Shown: positions 31,741 through 43,058 of the stretch, one piece after another | Position numbering within the stretch: the first letter of the stretch is position 1 | Layout: every line of letters starts with the position of its first letter | Assembly (NCBI GenBank): GCA_900618795.1 | Contig: UYJD01000005.1 | Coordinates: 1,684,092 to 1,748,091, forward strand | DNA from: Cyanodermella asteris | Taxonomy: Eukaryota; Ascomycota; Lecanoromycetes; Ostropales; Stictidaceae | Length of the DNA stretch: 64,000 nt | Reading direction: 5' to 3' | The notes under the pieces: generated by a model | Seen by the model: only the letters and a program-made list of their open reading frames with translations | Databases searched by the model: none | Told to the model about the DNA's origin: nothing | Position numbers and translations under genes: made by a program

Positions 31741-32009
31741 GTCAAGAGAATACAGACGGCGACATTTTGTGACGAGACAGAGTTTCACTTGGAAGCCAAA
31801 GTCTTTTCCTGGAAGATGGAGTTTCTTCGAGACAGGCGCGACTGGCTGAACTGCAAGCCGTAGCACGAACACAATGGAATGTGGTACTTTTTGAATTTTT
31901 GGATTCTTAAATTCGTTCACGCCGAACCAGAGTCTGAACTCTTACTGATCCTTCTATATTCTATTTACTTTTACCGTAACCGACCCATAACTCCCTCTCA
32001 CTCGACCAC

Positions 32010-33249
32010 TCACGCAGCCTGGAGCTTCTTCTTGTAAGCTTCAACCTTGGCGTGAGCAAAGGCCTGCAGCTTCGCAAAGTGCTCGTGAGGGATCTCGTCG
32101 CTGTACGGGTTGAGCATGGCAGGCTGCTCCTGGGCAGCAGACACGGCGGCTGCAATGTGGGTAGCCTTGGGAACACCATACGCACCGAGACCACGCTTCG
32201 ACGGCACGACGGTCTCAAGAGCAGTAGCGTCAGAGGCAACGTAGTAAGGGTTCATACCAGTGGGCAGAGGCAGAATGGGGACGGTGGCGGTGGTGGGCAA
32301 CAAGAACGAGCCGTCCGTGTTGTGGATCCAGTTGGAGGCAACCGGAGTCGGAGTCGTGAGGCTCTCCGTGGCGCTGTAGATCTCGGCCGAGATGGAGTCG
32401 ACATAGTCCTTGTTGACGACCTTCTCGGGCTTGGTCCAGCCGAGCGGGTAAGGGAACGACTCGTTGGCGAGCCAGTAGTGCATCCAGTCGGTCCTGACCT
32501 GGGGGTTCTCGTAGTTGTCGGCGAGGGTGCGGTCGCGCATGACACTGAAGATGAAGCCGAGCTCCGTGCCGGCCTGCGGGTTGGCGGCCGTGAACCAGCC
32601 AGGGAGATCGTCGATGAGCGACTGGCTGTAGCGGTCGACACGGAACTGGTTGGCCAGCTGGTAGTCGACGTGCGAGCTGCCGTTGATGATGTCCAGGACG
32701 CGCTGGAAGACGGTGGCGTTGTAGTTGAAGTTGTCGACCGTCTCGCCGTTGGCCCAGGCCATGCGGTAGTCTTGACGAGAGAAGGAGTGGTCGTGCTCGA
32801 AGGTGTGGGGTTCGGCGAGGATGGTCAGGTTGGGCATGAGGCGTTTGCCGTCTGCGCGGAGACACTCGGCGCCCATCACGTAGCGGCAGACGCTGAACAT
32901 GTTGAGGAGGGCCTTGTGAACGACGCTCTCGTCCATGTTGAAGCCGTCCATGAAGGCGGAGACCACATCGTCGTCGAGGATTTCTCGTCCGTTACGAGGC
33001 AAGTATCCGTGGCTGGACTTGTCAGTGATGGACGAGGTGCCCGGGACAGCGGACTTACTTGGCGAGTGTGTTCATGCCAGGGCAAGGAGCTCGGGCATCA
33101 CCTGGTCCAGGAGGGCGGTAGAAGTGAGCATCTGTGGCATTGTTCGACTCTCCAGTCTTGGTGTCGTCTCGGGCAATGATGCCGGGGTGTGCCGAAGCCA
33201 CTCCCAAAAGGGAGGAAGCAAGGAGGGAGGAGGTGGCGAGGGAGAGCAT
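32010..33249 (-). CDS. Secreted heme-thiolate chloroperoxidase / unspecific peroxygenase family protein
   Basis: Two exons, 33249-33059 and 33012-32010, with a 46-nt intron (GTAAGT...CTGAC...CCAG), give 397 residues. Signal peptide MLSLATSSLLASSLLGVASA. The proximal heme ligand is Cys56 in the PCP motif (RAPCPGMNTLAN), followed by HGYLPRNGREI, whose codons span the splice. The distal-side EHDHSFSR (Glu136-His137-Asp138) resembles Leptoxyphium chloroperoxidase. The family uses H2O2 to halogenate, epoxidise or hydroxylate substrates outside the cell. Length is close to the classic chloroperoxidase and longer than short-type peroxygenases. Codon use is strongly C/G-ending, so a long open frame appears on the opposite strand. 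The distal acid-base residue is not assigned with certainty. Confidence 0.92.
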
Positions 33250-33362
33250 GATCGTTTGTAGATAGACTGCAGCTATCTCACGAATGTTGAACAGATGATG
33301 GGGTCTTGGTTCTGTTGAACGCAGCGATGCAGGACAGCAGCCTGGGTTTGCGTAACCCGGCA

Positions 33363-33371
33363 CTTCTTATA
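33363..33371 (-). promoter_or_regulatory. TATA box (TATAAGAAG) of the chloroperoxidase-type gene
   Basis: On the minus strand, TATAAGAAG lies about 115 bp before the ATG at 33249, an ordinary spacing for a fungal TATA promoter. Confidence 0.5.
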
Positions 33372-35848
33372 CTCCGCGGCGAGTCTGCTTTGTGTCTGAT
33401 TTTGGCCGGGTCCATCGACTCTGACGAGACGAACGGTACGTCGTTATCCCTCTTTGGTCCATTGCCACGGCGGCGGTCTATGGTGTGTCTGTTACAGGCA
33501 TGTACTGTAGCATGGCGGATCCTCTGCACCATCAGATGTGTGGAGGTTACCACCGACAGGGTTGGAGTTGACCTGGGAGGCGTCTTTGGCTCGTCTTTTG
33601 GCTTTCGGCTAGGAAAAACCGTTGCTTTGGCTGATGGTAGGGGAACTATGCATTGGTCCGGTCGGTGGTGTGCTTGTGGTGTAACGATAGGCATATCTGC
33701 CTCGAAGTCGCAGCGTGGCATGGCCATGTGGGCCTTCGATTGGACGGTTTGTTGGACCAGTCAACGTTTTCGCCTTCCATACTACGCAGGTACGCTTCTA
33801 GCAAGAGTCTCAAACGAAGAGATCGACAGTTTGATCAACATGAAGCTCAGAGCTCGAAGCTGCAGACTGACTCCAGCGAAAATTCCTCTGCTAGGCTTCC
33901 AAGAATCAAGGTGTAGGAAATGACAGAGTAGAGCAACATTCCTCCAACGTGTCCAAGCTAGGAGTCATAGTGAGTAGCAGGCTTCTGTAGCAGCCGGAGG
34001 ATTACATATCAGGTGGTTCAGTAGGTAGAGAATGAGACGAGTCCGCTTACGTTCGGTAGCTTGATGATTGGATAGCGTCTCAACATTGCAGATGCTTCGT
34101 CCCCGGTGCTGGTCGCAGCTTGTGGGGAATACGCGGCTGGCATGTTACAGTGTGATCCCGCCCTGTGATGGTCGGCTCCTTTCGGACAATTGACAAGTCT
34201 CTCAGGGCTGAGTGTTGGTCCGCACGGAACTTCTCCGGTCCAATTCTGTATGTCGACCAGCGCCCTCAGAGAAGGTACAAACGATGTAAGCAGTCTTGGA
34301 TATCGCTCTGGAAGGCTTCAATAATAGTCCGGTGATTTTATACGAGCGCGTTGTGGAAGTGGGGAGTTTTTGGAGATTGGGAGCTCTTCGCCGCCGTCGT
34401 GCCTGATTCGGAAGGTAAGCAGAATCATCGAACGTCAGGTAGAATGTGACCTTGCTGCAGATCGGCCAATGTCACTAGCATCAGGGAGAATTCCATGTCA
34501 TGTCAGGGTAGTCATGATTCGTCGGCAAAGCTTGTAGGGGAGGTGAAGGTCAGCCAGAGGACGAGATGTCAACATGCCACAGCCGCACAAATTTCGCCGG
34601 CACTCACCACCAATCAAAACCGCAGCACGCTTCGACGATTGCTTCTCTGCAGCAAAGCTTCCAATCGGAAGCGGCCTCAAGAAGCGGCCCGCAGCCTCAG
34701 AGGTGTTACCGGCGGAAGATCACTGCTTGTTGGGGCAACGCACCGTCATGTTCGTTGTACCAAATGTAACCAGCTGGCAAAATTCGAGCACTCGAAGCTT
34801 CGAACCTCAGCAGGGCAGAGCTGCTGCGTCAATATTACTATCAAATCAGCACACGAGTACCAGAAACACTAGCACAGGGTTCGCGCACAATGTCGCTTCA
34901 TGGCTTCGTGTCGGTCAGGTCTGCTCGTCAATCTGCTCGCAGTACAAACCATATTTGGGATCAGCGGGGTCAACGTCCTGTAAGCGTCGTGTAGACTGAA
35001 AAATTAAGCTCGCCAAGAACTGCGGTGTCAATGATGATGAAGATCTTGCAGGCATGCTACGCCACCAGGAGCGGACATGGCGTGAGAACAAGAGGCATCA
35101 CCACCGCTCGTGGCGGGCCTTATTCCGGAATGTTACCCTGTTCAACGCCATTTCGTCCAAGCATGCCTTGATTACGCAAGGGCTGCAAAAGATGGAGTCG
35201 GCTCGACAGCCGTGGAGGGAGGCGCCGCTATGAACCAGGATGTCACCCACGTGACAGGCAATTTAGAAGCGAGGTTTTCAGCGGTGAGTTTCTCTTTTTG
35301 TAGACTCGAAGATTGTTGTGCGCATACAAGACATCGTGTGCGTACAGATGGGAAAGCCGCCTGCCTTGATTTACGACTCAGCAACGCTGAAAAACAAATC
35401 AGAAGAGGGCTATTCGTTGATTCCATAATACCTACGATCGTTCTCATCAAGGTCGGTCCGTCACCAATGAGAGTCCTTCACAGGGGTGAATCTCGATCGA
35501 CCCCACGAATGGGATACTTCCTCCATCATGACCACGACAGTCGACATCACAAAGGTTGAGTAGTCGTGGCGATGCATGAAACACAATTATTTGACGTTCT
35601 CACGATTGAGCTGCTCGGTTCAGTGTTGCTGCCGCGCATGGAGATGCCTCTTTACTGTACAAATTCGACTTCAGGTCCATCGTCGGCTCGACCTCCGAGC
35701 ATGGCATTCAGTTTCAAGATAAGCTTTTGAGCAGTGACGTAAGTTTGGCCGTTGTCAACAGAGTGGTCATTGAGAAAGCCATGCATCCACTGACCTGACC
35801 GCATTTGCCACATTTTACTCCCAAGTCACGACCGTTGGGACGAACAAA
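33372..35848. other. Long divergent intergenic region
   Basis: Shared upstream space of the chloroperoxidase-type (minus) and catalase-like (plus) genes. Open frames at 34574-34999 (ATG, 141 codons, with FRRHSPPIKTAARFDDCFSA) and 35110-35559 have no recognisable features; I do not call them. Confidence 0.45.
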
Positions 35849-36982
35849 ATGACCGACGCCATCAAAGAGACGGTGAACTCTGCCGTCGAGGCTGTGAAGA
35901 ACACAATAACGACACCCGCCCCTCCCAATGACCAGTATCTACGATGGGATGCACCCGGCGTCGAGACGATCAAATCGGATGAAGGAGACACTGCGAGACA
36001 GATCGGACAGGTGATGAATCGCATGCACGAGAAGAATTTTGCAAAACACCGCCATGCCTTCCGAGCCACGCACGTAAAGGTCCAAGGCGTCGTGAAAGGC
36101 AAACTCGAGGTTCGTCCCGACTTGCCATCCCATCTCCAGCAAGGCATGTTCGCCACGCCCGGCAAGAACTACGATGTCGTCGCTCGCTACGCCAACGAGC
36201 CATACTTGATCCAACCAGACCAAGAGCCGGGACCGCGAGGCTTGAGTATGAAGATCTTTGGAGTCGAAGGCAAGCATCTACCGGGAGCTGAAGCCTCGAC
36301 GACGCAAGATTGGTTCTTCAACAGTGCTCCGATGCTGGAGTTGACGGACATTGATACCACGCTTGAGATTATGAGTTTGCGGGAAAAGTATTTCGATGAT
36401 CCGACGACCCTAGGCCTGAAGCTCAAGCTGCGCACCGATCTGATCAAGCAGCATGCGCCGTATCAGCTACCGAACACGAACATGGTCTCACATTCCTTCT
36501 ATACACAGTCGGCCTTCCGGTTCGGGGAGTATTACGGACATTCCGGACTCTTTCCCGTACTCGACGGACAGACAAAGCACGACGAGCCCGTAACGAAGAA
36601 AGATCAAGAAACCGCGATCTCAGACTGGCTGCAGGACTACTTCAAAGGTAACGATGCAAAGTACGAGTTCAGGGTACAGGTTGCAACCGACCCGAAGCAC
36701 CATCCGACCGAGGACGCGAGTGTGGTGTGGGATGAGAAGACAGCGCCGTATCATGTGCTGGGGACTGTGACTTTCCCGAAGCAAGACTCGTTTGATAATA
36801 AGCGGAGAGCATTCTGGGATGAGCACATGCAATTGAGTCCGTGGAGGGGTCTGGAAGCTCACCAGCCGCTTGGAAGTGTGAACAGGTTGCGAAAATATGT
36901 GTATGAGAGCAGCAAGCAGAAGCGCACTGAGATCAACGCCGCCGAGGCGACTGATGTCCAGTCGATTGATCAGGTGCCTTGA
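35849..36982 (+). CDS. Catalase-like heme protein (small catalase-related family)
   Basis: Intronless, 377 residues from the ATG at 35849. It matches the short catalase-related family: distal-side HAFRATHVKVQGVVKGKLEV (His in RATHVKV), VVARYANEP and GPRGLSMKIFGVEG, then DWFFNSAPMLELTD. The C-terminus has HVLGTVTFPKQDSF and SPWRGLEAHQPLGSVNRLRK, where true catalases also have the HRPLGxxNRxR-type segment. The proximal Tyr region of large catalases (RLFSYxDxxxxR) is not clearly present. Family members bind heme and may act on organic hydroperoxides rather than as efficient catalases. No signal peptide or peroxisomal SKL is visible. It is divergent from the peroxygenase gene. Confidence 0.85.
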   Translation: MTDAIKETVNSAVEAVKNTITTPAPPNDQYLRWDAPGVETIKSDEGDTARQIGQVMNRMHEKNFAKHRHAFRATHVKVQGVVKGKLEVRPDLPSHLQQGMFATPGKNYDVVARYANEPYLIQPDQEPGPRGLSMKIFGVEGKHLPGAEASTTQDWFFNSAPMLELTDIDTTLEIMSLREKYFDDPTTLGLKLKLRTDLIKQHAPYQLPNTNMVSHSFYTQSAFRFGEYYGHSGLFPVLDGQTKHDEPVTKKDQETAISDWLQDYFKGNDAKYEFRVQVATDPKHHPTEDASVVWDEKTAPYHVLGTVTFPKQDSFDNKRRAFWDEHMQLSPWRGLEAHQPLGSVNRLRKYVYESSKQKRTEINAAEATDVQSIDQVP

Positions 36983-37469
36983 GATCTGACCAGTGTAATG
37001 TAACGAGAAATGAATGGCACTGACGGACGACGACCAGGATGATTTTCTGGCTGCCGAACAGAAGCTGTGCGAAAGTCGAGTTACCGAGATTGACGCTGGG
37101 AAGCGAGCAACCAGTCGAACCCTTGCCCTAGCCAACAGCGAATAGTGGCAATACAAATCTGGCAATTCCCGGCGATGCTTTCGTTTGTTGCACAAAGAAT
37201 TGTGCTCGCTGCAGTGCGGCCGAGACTAACTGTCCACGATCTTGTATGTCTCGAGATCTCGTCCCCAGTGAACCCCCCCGCCGAAAAGCTGTTGTACTCC
37301 CGAGGAGGGCAGTACGAGATGCCTCCCCACCGTGAGAGCCACCTGCATTGCTGAACTTCCCTTTGTCCGACCCAGCAACATGGATGAGGGCGTCTGAAGT
37401 CGATGCGTCGGTGCTCTCGCAGAGTACGGTCTGGATAGCCCTCACATGGTCAAGTACAACATGAAAATG
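36983..37469. other. Intergenic region
   Basis: No supported gene; 3' flank of the catalase-like gene and upstream region of the small secreted protein gene. Confidence 0.5.
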
Positions 37470-37476
37470 TATATAA
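37470..37476 (+). promoter_or_regulatory. TATA box (TATATAA)
   Basis: TATATAA 100 bp before the ATG at 37576 of the small secreted protein gene. Confidence 0.5.
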
Positions 37477-37575
37477 CAGCTGAGCAATCCTCGGACAGGT
37501 TGATTGATTCCACACTTCAGCCAAAGCACCATCTGATCCCACAACTCCAGTAGCAGCAGTTTCAAGCTTTGACGA

Positions 37576-38049
37576 TGCTTTCCAAGGTACCGTCTGATCC
37601 ATTCTGATGATTGCAGCTTCAGTCGATAACTGACTCGACAGATCGCCCTTAGCACCCTTTTCCTCGCCCTTGCCACCGCCAACCCTCTCACCGCCCTCAC
37701 AACCTGCAGCGGCATCGCCGCCGTCGGCTTCGAGACCCCCTCCTGCAGTCCATCGGTCCTCACGCCCGTCGGCCAAAGCGGAGCCGTCGCCTATTTCGCA
37801 AATATTCCCTTCGACGTGTGCCAGAGTACAAGCCAGAGCGAAAATCACCCCCTGCAGAGTCTCAAGCTGTTCTCGTCCACTCCGGTTAGCGGTATCACGC
37901 TGAAAGCATACGAGAATGCTGACTGCGAGGGATCGGAGGCTGTGTTTAATGGTCTCGATGTGTCGAGCGATGAGATTTGCCAGAATTACAACGTCAAAGG
38001 CATAGAGCTTATGGGGAAGAGCTTCATCTTGACCACCACTCCGGCTTAG
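37576..38049 (+). CDS. Small secreted protein with five cysteines
   Basis: Two exons, 37576-37587 and 37642-38049, give 139 residues. Exon 1 is only 12 nt (ATG CTT TCC AAG) and joins in phase 0 over a 54-nt intron (GTACCG...CTGAC...ACAG). The splice creates the signal peptide MLSKIALSTLFLALATANPL. The mature part has five cysteines (TTCSG, PSCSP, DVCQS, ADCEG, EICQN), an odd number, and short beta-like repeats such as GITLKAYENADCEGSEAVF. No family is recognised; the pattern suits a secreted beta-rich effector or surface protein. A TATA box lies upstream. It is convergent with the Spo71-like gene, whose stop is 76 bp away. Confidence 0.8.
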
Positions 38050-38125
38050 GTCCGCGCGGCTGAGGAGACTGGTAACGAAGGGATGGTTTCGAATTGAGAC
38101 GGCAGAATTGTAACGCTTGCTGCGA

Positions 38126-41100
38126 TCAAGTCTGTGCTTCATCTGCGCCTGTCACTCTGATGTCGCTTTCTCGTGCCGCCTCGCCAATCTTCAACCTCTC
38201 AATCTCCAATGCGATGCTCAATACCCAGCGATCCCTTTCCGCCCTGCTTCTGGTCTTGAAAACCATCGTGCGGCCTGGCACACCAAGACTTGAGACGTAG
38301 CGTATACGTTTCCTGAGCTGGCCGTCGTCGGATTGTGCCATGCCTCGAAATAGTGATTTGCGCTTTCCTTGCCACAGGCAGAAGCATGTCATGGTGTCTT
38401 CGTCCGTTGACGTCCAGCCATCGTCGAGGTAGATGCGTGGGGTTGCCGAATGTCCGGGATGCTCGGGTGAGAAGGTCTGATTCTGGTAGAGAAGGTCCGA
38501 GTCGGTAATCTACGCTTGTCAGCACACGGGATGGTTTGAGCATATGGACCAGCGACTAACCAAACCACTGTAGACGTAAGAGTCCTCCAGATCGATGACT
38601 TCCTGCCTTTCGTGATGGATGTGCGGCATAACGCCACCCGAGGACTTCCGCAAAGCGCTCTGAAATACCAGCATCTTGCCATGAGTGAGAATTACATTAC
38701 ACCTCTTGAACGTCCCATGCAGACGTGGCTTTCGGTACAACACGCCATACATGATCATGGCACGACAACAGGCGATACCACACATGTTCCAGAGATGTGA
38801 GTCGGCCACGCTTCGCCTGACCTCCCATTTTCGTGCATATTGACCGACAATGGCTTCCATCTCTTCGTCAATTTGAAGGCGGTCAAGATTTTCGTGTCGG
38901 ACAGACTTGAGCAAGTTGCTGTCTTCCGTGACGCGAGCTTTCCAGTACGCGATCAAACCGCGCAGTCGCTTGACCCATTCTTTCCGAGCGATTTTGGAAT
39001 ATGCCTGCAATTTGACGACCAGGCCATTCTTGAGGATGAGCACAAACGAGCGGGCCTCGGCGTCATCTTGCGGGGCTGTCTCATCTTCGTCTTCAGAGTC
39101 CGCCTCTCCATCGTCCTCGGCTCCTGGCTGTTCTGATGGCACTGAATCACCCGGCTTGGCTTTGCGAACGTGCACAACATGTGTGAGGTTGATGTACGCC
39201 TCTGTGGTCAGTAGAGTGTTAGTCCGGCGTTCGGCTTCTTCATACGCTCGGCGGTCATGTTCGGCTTTCTCGTCCGAGGACAGAGATTTTGACAGCCACT
39301 CGATATTGCCGTTCTCGAGAGGAAATGGGTTGACGGCATAGATCAGGGGAATTTTGTCAGCAATCTCCCTCACACCCGGTGTGGTCTCGCCTGTGAGTGC
39401 CGTCTTCGGTGGCTTCGGTGGCAGTGCTTTTGACGGCTGACAGAAACACAGCAGATGATTATTGGTGAAAAAGTACAGCTTCTTGTAGAACTTCTTCCCA
39501 GCTCGAGTGTGGCGTCCTTTCTGAGATGTCATCCTCACCAGGAAGCCCTCAACTGGGGGTGATTCTTCCAGGCCGGGGTCGAAAGAACCGGGTTTCTTGC
39601 TTGTCGTCGGGTAATGTCTTTTGGGGAGCAATTCCAGCTCGTGAGATACCTGCATTGCCATCGAGCCGTACATGTTTTGCTCGCTGACGCCCGAGATCCA
39701 CTCAAGGCGATCATACCTTCGCCATGCTAGACCCAGTCGCTCGCCATGCTCTTTCCACAGGTCAGTTGTGTGGCCGACCGGAGATTGTGCCAACAGCTCG
39801 AGGCAACGAAGAATGATCGACCTCGCTATTCCTCCTTCGTCCTGGAGTTCGTCTTTGAATTCGGATTGTTTGTTGCCGAGTTTCGCCTGCTGTTCAGCAG
39901 ATTGAGGAGTGAAGGGATTGTCCAGGGTCAGTATAACATCCAAATCCGGTACATGAACCCTCAGCCACGGCGGTCTCTTCCAGCCAAGACAGGTTCGTAG
40001 GAAGTGGTACCACTGGACAGCATCGGCGGCGGACTGCGGCTTGAGGATGTAAATGCGCGTGAATTTCTTGAAAGGCGCCCAGATGACTATTGTCTTGTCG
40101 AGCGACGAAAAGAAGTTGACGTGCACTTCGTGCTTTCGAAGGTATATTTCGTGCATATACTTCTTCGAGTCCTTCTTGTTGTTCTCGATGAAGGGGATGA
40201 CACGGCTCTTATACATGCGCAACACAAAATCTGCATCGTCCGTGGGACTTTGTCGACAAACAACCACGAACTCGCGCCATTTGTTGACGGACTTTGCCTC
40301 TTTCGAAAAGTAGTAGTTCTCATCAAAGTCGTCTCCCAGGTCGTGAGCCGTCGAGTCGACCCGTACCAGCATACGCTCTGCTTTCATAATCTGTCCCGCT
40401 TTGAAGCTAGAGCGCCGCCGAACGTGAGTCTTAATCGATCGTTTCTGCTTGTTGCCTTGATCTAGGAAGTCCTCGTCGATTCTGGCCTTCTTCTTTGGTT
40501 CATTGAATCGTACCAGGTTTGTAGCCACACGAGCGAGCGGCTTGAGCTTGTTGAATCGAGAGGTCTCTTCCTCGGTCGCATTGGAAGGGCCAGCGCCTCC
40601 ATCTGCTTTGACGTTGGTCGCAGGTGTTTGCGGCCTCTTTAGCGCGCTCTTGGGTGTCTTGACTGCGCCTGGGGAGTGTGGTCTGGGTATTGCAGCAGGC
40701 CCGAGATCAATCTTGAGCTTCCCGTCTTCTCTGTCGCCGCCAGCATCACCCGGCTTGTCGAGCAGCGCGACTTCCGAACTGACAGATGCTGCATTGTGAG
40801 ACATGTTCGGCGATCCAAGCAACGTACTTTCTCGTCGCAAGTCTTCCCCCTCGAGTGCTGCAGTCAACTGCCGAGTGCCGCTCACCTCATTCGCCGAGCT
40901 GTCGAGCGCCTGGTAGTTGTCGTCTGCATGCTCATCATCAATCGACTCTGCAGCAGTGACGAAAGATGCAGAACCAAGCGATTTCTCGCTAGCTTTGCGC
41001 GTGTATGAAGGCCGTTTCGTTCGTTTCCACCATGATGAGCTTCCCGAGTCCTCTTTCTTGTGTTTGTTGTCCTTACTCTTCATACTCTTCGACCTGCCTG

Positions 41101-41707
41101 CTGTTACCGGTCGGTCTGTACTTTCTTGTGATTTACGTCTCGGAGACTCCCGCACTGTCTCGAGGACCGTGGCGCTGCTAGCTCGTTCCAGAGCTGCTGG
41201 TGCTGTAGCATTATCGTCTGTGACGGATATCTCTGGCTCCAATGGCTCGTCCTGTTCATCCTCATCCTGTCCGTCCTGCTGCGCAATACGCTCAGCTTCC
41301 TCCACAAGTTCCCGAGGCTGTGGGAAGCTTGGTTTGTGTTTCCCTGTCGTCCCTTCCAGTCCCGTCAAGCTTTTCACGTGTGAGACATCTCCACCGGCAA
41401 GGAAACTAGCCGCCCTGGAAGAATATCGAGCGAAGCTGGGTCTGTATCTGTACCATGATTTTCGATGCCGCGAAAGCCATGCTTCGGGAATTGGGCCGAT
41501 GAAACAACGTCGACTGGTGATGTGGAGGTGTTCTGGTGTTGCGTGTTGGAGTTGCAATGCCGTGTATGAGCCAGAAGGAAGTCCATCGGCTGTCAAACTG
41601 GCTGGGTTGACTGTAGACTTGATAGGATCGGACGTCGAATGCGTGGGTTGAACAGGGGCGGATTGCTGACCATGAGCTTCCTCAGGCCGGGGTTCTGCAA
41701 AGTTCAT
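38126..41707 (-). CDS. Spo71-like PH-domain protein
   Basis: Two exons, 41707-38561 and 38509-38126, with a 51-nt phase-0 intron (GTTAGT...CTGAC...GTAG), give 1176 residues. The N-terminal motif SRRCFIGPIPEAWL with SRHRKSWY (residues about 65-85) is typical of the Spo7_2_N domain. A long Ser/Glu-rich linker follows. The PH-like region begins near KWREFVVVCRQ and includes VIWAPFKKFTRIYILKP and YHFLRTCLGWKRPPWL. A second PH-like region has PPVEGFLVRMTSQKGRHTR and LYFFTNNHLLCF, and another spans WEVRRSVADSHLWNMCG to RDRWVLSIALEIERL. In yeasts Spo71/Spo7 act at the forespore membrane in sporulation. In filamentous fungi the role is presumably at a phosphoinositide-bearing membrane, an inference. 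Confidence 0.85.
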
Positions 41708-42132
41708 TATGACTAAAGTACTAATAACGAACGGAGTTTGAAGAATGCATTGCTATGCTATTTAGGAAAAGGAGGAAAGAAAACAGTGAACGACAACATC
41801 GTAACACGGCGGCAGCAGCATCCGAGCACTCGCGTCGCTGCAGCGGAAGTTCGATCCAGATTGAGATGAGCTGCGGCACGATGACGATCTTGAAATCGGC
41901 AGTCAGCCACCTAAGCCCCAGTTCCAAGCCACCGAATGTCGTCTGCCCCGCGGTCGACTCGGGTGGAGCCAGTTGAGACCCTGGTGTGTTTAGGGGGAGT
42001 TAGTGCTGTTTAGCTTAGAGCTTCTGCCCCTCTTGCGGTGAGCACAAGCTTGATATAGACAGCTTCAATTGAGCTCATCCCACCTCGTCCCTACGCCTCC
42101 TCACCTTACGACTCTCCACCTGATAAGTTACG
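41708..42132. other. Divergent promoter region
   Basis: 425 bp between the Spo71-like gene (minus) and the lipid transfer gene (plus). A pyrimidine-rich leader precedes 42133. No gene is present. Confidence 0.5.
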
Positions 42133-42792
42133 ATGACGACCAACGACTTCTTCGCCGGACTCAAAAAGTCCTTCACCGACGTCCCCGTCGACGAGAACAA
42201 GAACATCGACACTACGTCCTTTCTCGAGGCTTCCGAGTCTCTGACCACCCTGTTCGGTACGAAACAACCGCCCAACTTCTCCCGTCTCAATCTAACGCGA
42301 TCTCCAGATGTTCTCGGTTCTGCTGCCTTCAAGCCCGTCAAGTCCGACATGGAGGGCAACATTGCCAAGATCCGCGAACGCCAGCTCGCCGCCCCCGGCG
42401 AGTCAGCCAACCTGCAAACGCTTGTGAATACCGAGATTGGTGGCAAGGGCAAGAAAGCGAGTGAAGGTCTGCTCTGGCTGGTCCGGGGTCTGGACTTTAC
42501 CGCACAGGCGCTGAGACATAATGTGGACAATTCGAGCAAGGAATTGGCGGACAGCTTTACGACAGCGTACGGCAACACCCTTAAGCCGCATCACGGGATG
42601 ATGGTCAGGCCGATTTTCAGTCTCGCGATGAAGGCGACGCCTTACAGGAAGGACTTTTACGCCAAGTTGGGACCCGATGAAGCAAAGGTTCAGGCTGAGC
42701 TTGCGACGTGGTTGGAGGCGTTGGAGGAGAGGTTGGCTATCATCAAGCCGTTTATTGAGGGACAGGAGAAGACCATCAAGAGTATCAAGTAG
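42133..42792 (+). CDS. Glycolipid transfer protein (HET-C2 type)
   Basis: Two exons, 42133-42256 and 42308-42792, give 202 residues, the normal GLTP length. The 51-nt intron (GTACGA...TCCAG) is a multiple of three and free of stops, so the unspliced frame also stays open (219 residues). Splicing is preferred because it joins ESLTTLF to DVLGSAAFKPVKSDM, the standard helix order. Glycolipid head-group residues are visible: Asp55 and Asn59 in SDMEGNIAK, the Trp in GLLWLVRGLDF and the His in LKPHHGMMVR. The family moves glycosphingolipids between membranes in the cytosol; in Podospora the orthologue het-c controls heterokaryon incompatibility and spore formation. Confidence 0.92.
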   Translation: MTTNDFFAGLKKSFTDVPVDENKNIDTTSFLEASESLTTLFGTKQPPNFSRLNLTRSPDVLGSAAFKPVKSDMEGNIAKIRERQLAAPGESANLQTLVNTEIGGKGKKASEGLLWLVRGLDFTAQALRHNVDNSSKELADSFTTAYGNTLKPHHGMMVRPIFSLAMKATPYRKDFYAKLGPDEAKVQAELATWLEALEERLAIIKPFIEGQEKTIKSIK

Positions 42793-43058
42793 ATGAGGAT
42801 GTTCTTGGGCTTCTGAATGTGGTGAGCTTGCTCTTATAACCACATACCTGTGATTACAAAAGGTCCAGATCTATTCCTACGGGCGAGCGAGCGGTATCTG
42901 TTTGGCCGTGGAAAAGTTCTGGTCAGACACCAGGAGACTTCTTCACCTTGTCATTGACTTGGATGCAGATAGACCGGTTTGGACTTGCTACAAGTGTATG
43001 TCTGTATGGCCTATGGTCGATTCGATCTATGTGATTTGAGTCTCTCAGTTTCGCAGAT

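Noticed and set aside
32052-33179. Plus-strand 375-codon open frame opposite the chloroperoxidase-type gene
   Set aside because: It is an antisense shadow caused by the strong C/G third-base preference of the real gene, and its predicted protein is a Val/Gly/Glu-rich nonsense pattern crossing the splice site.
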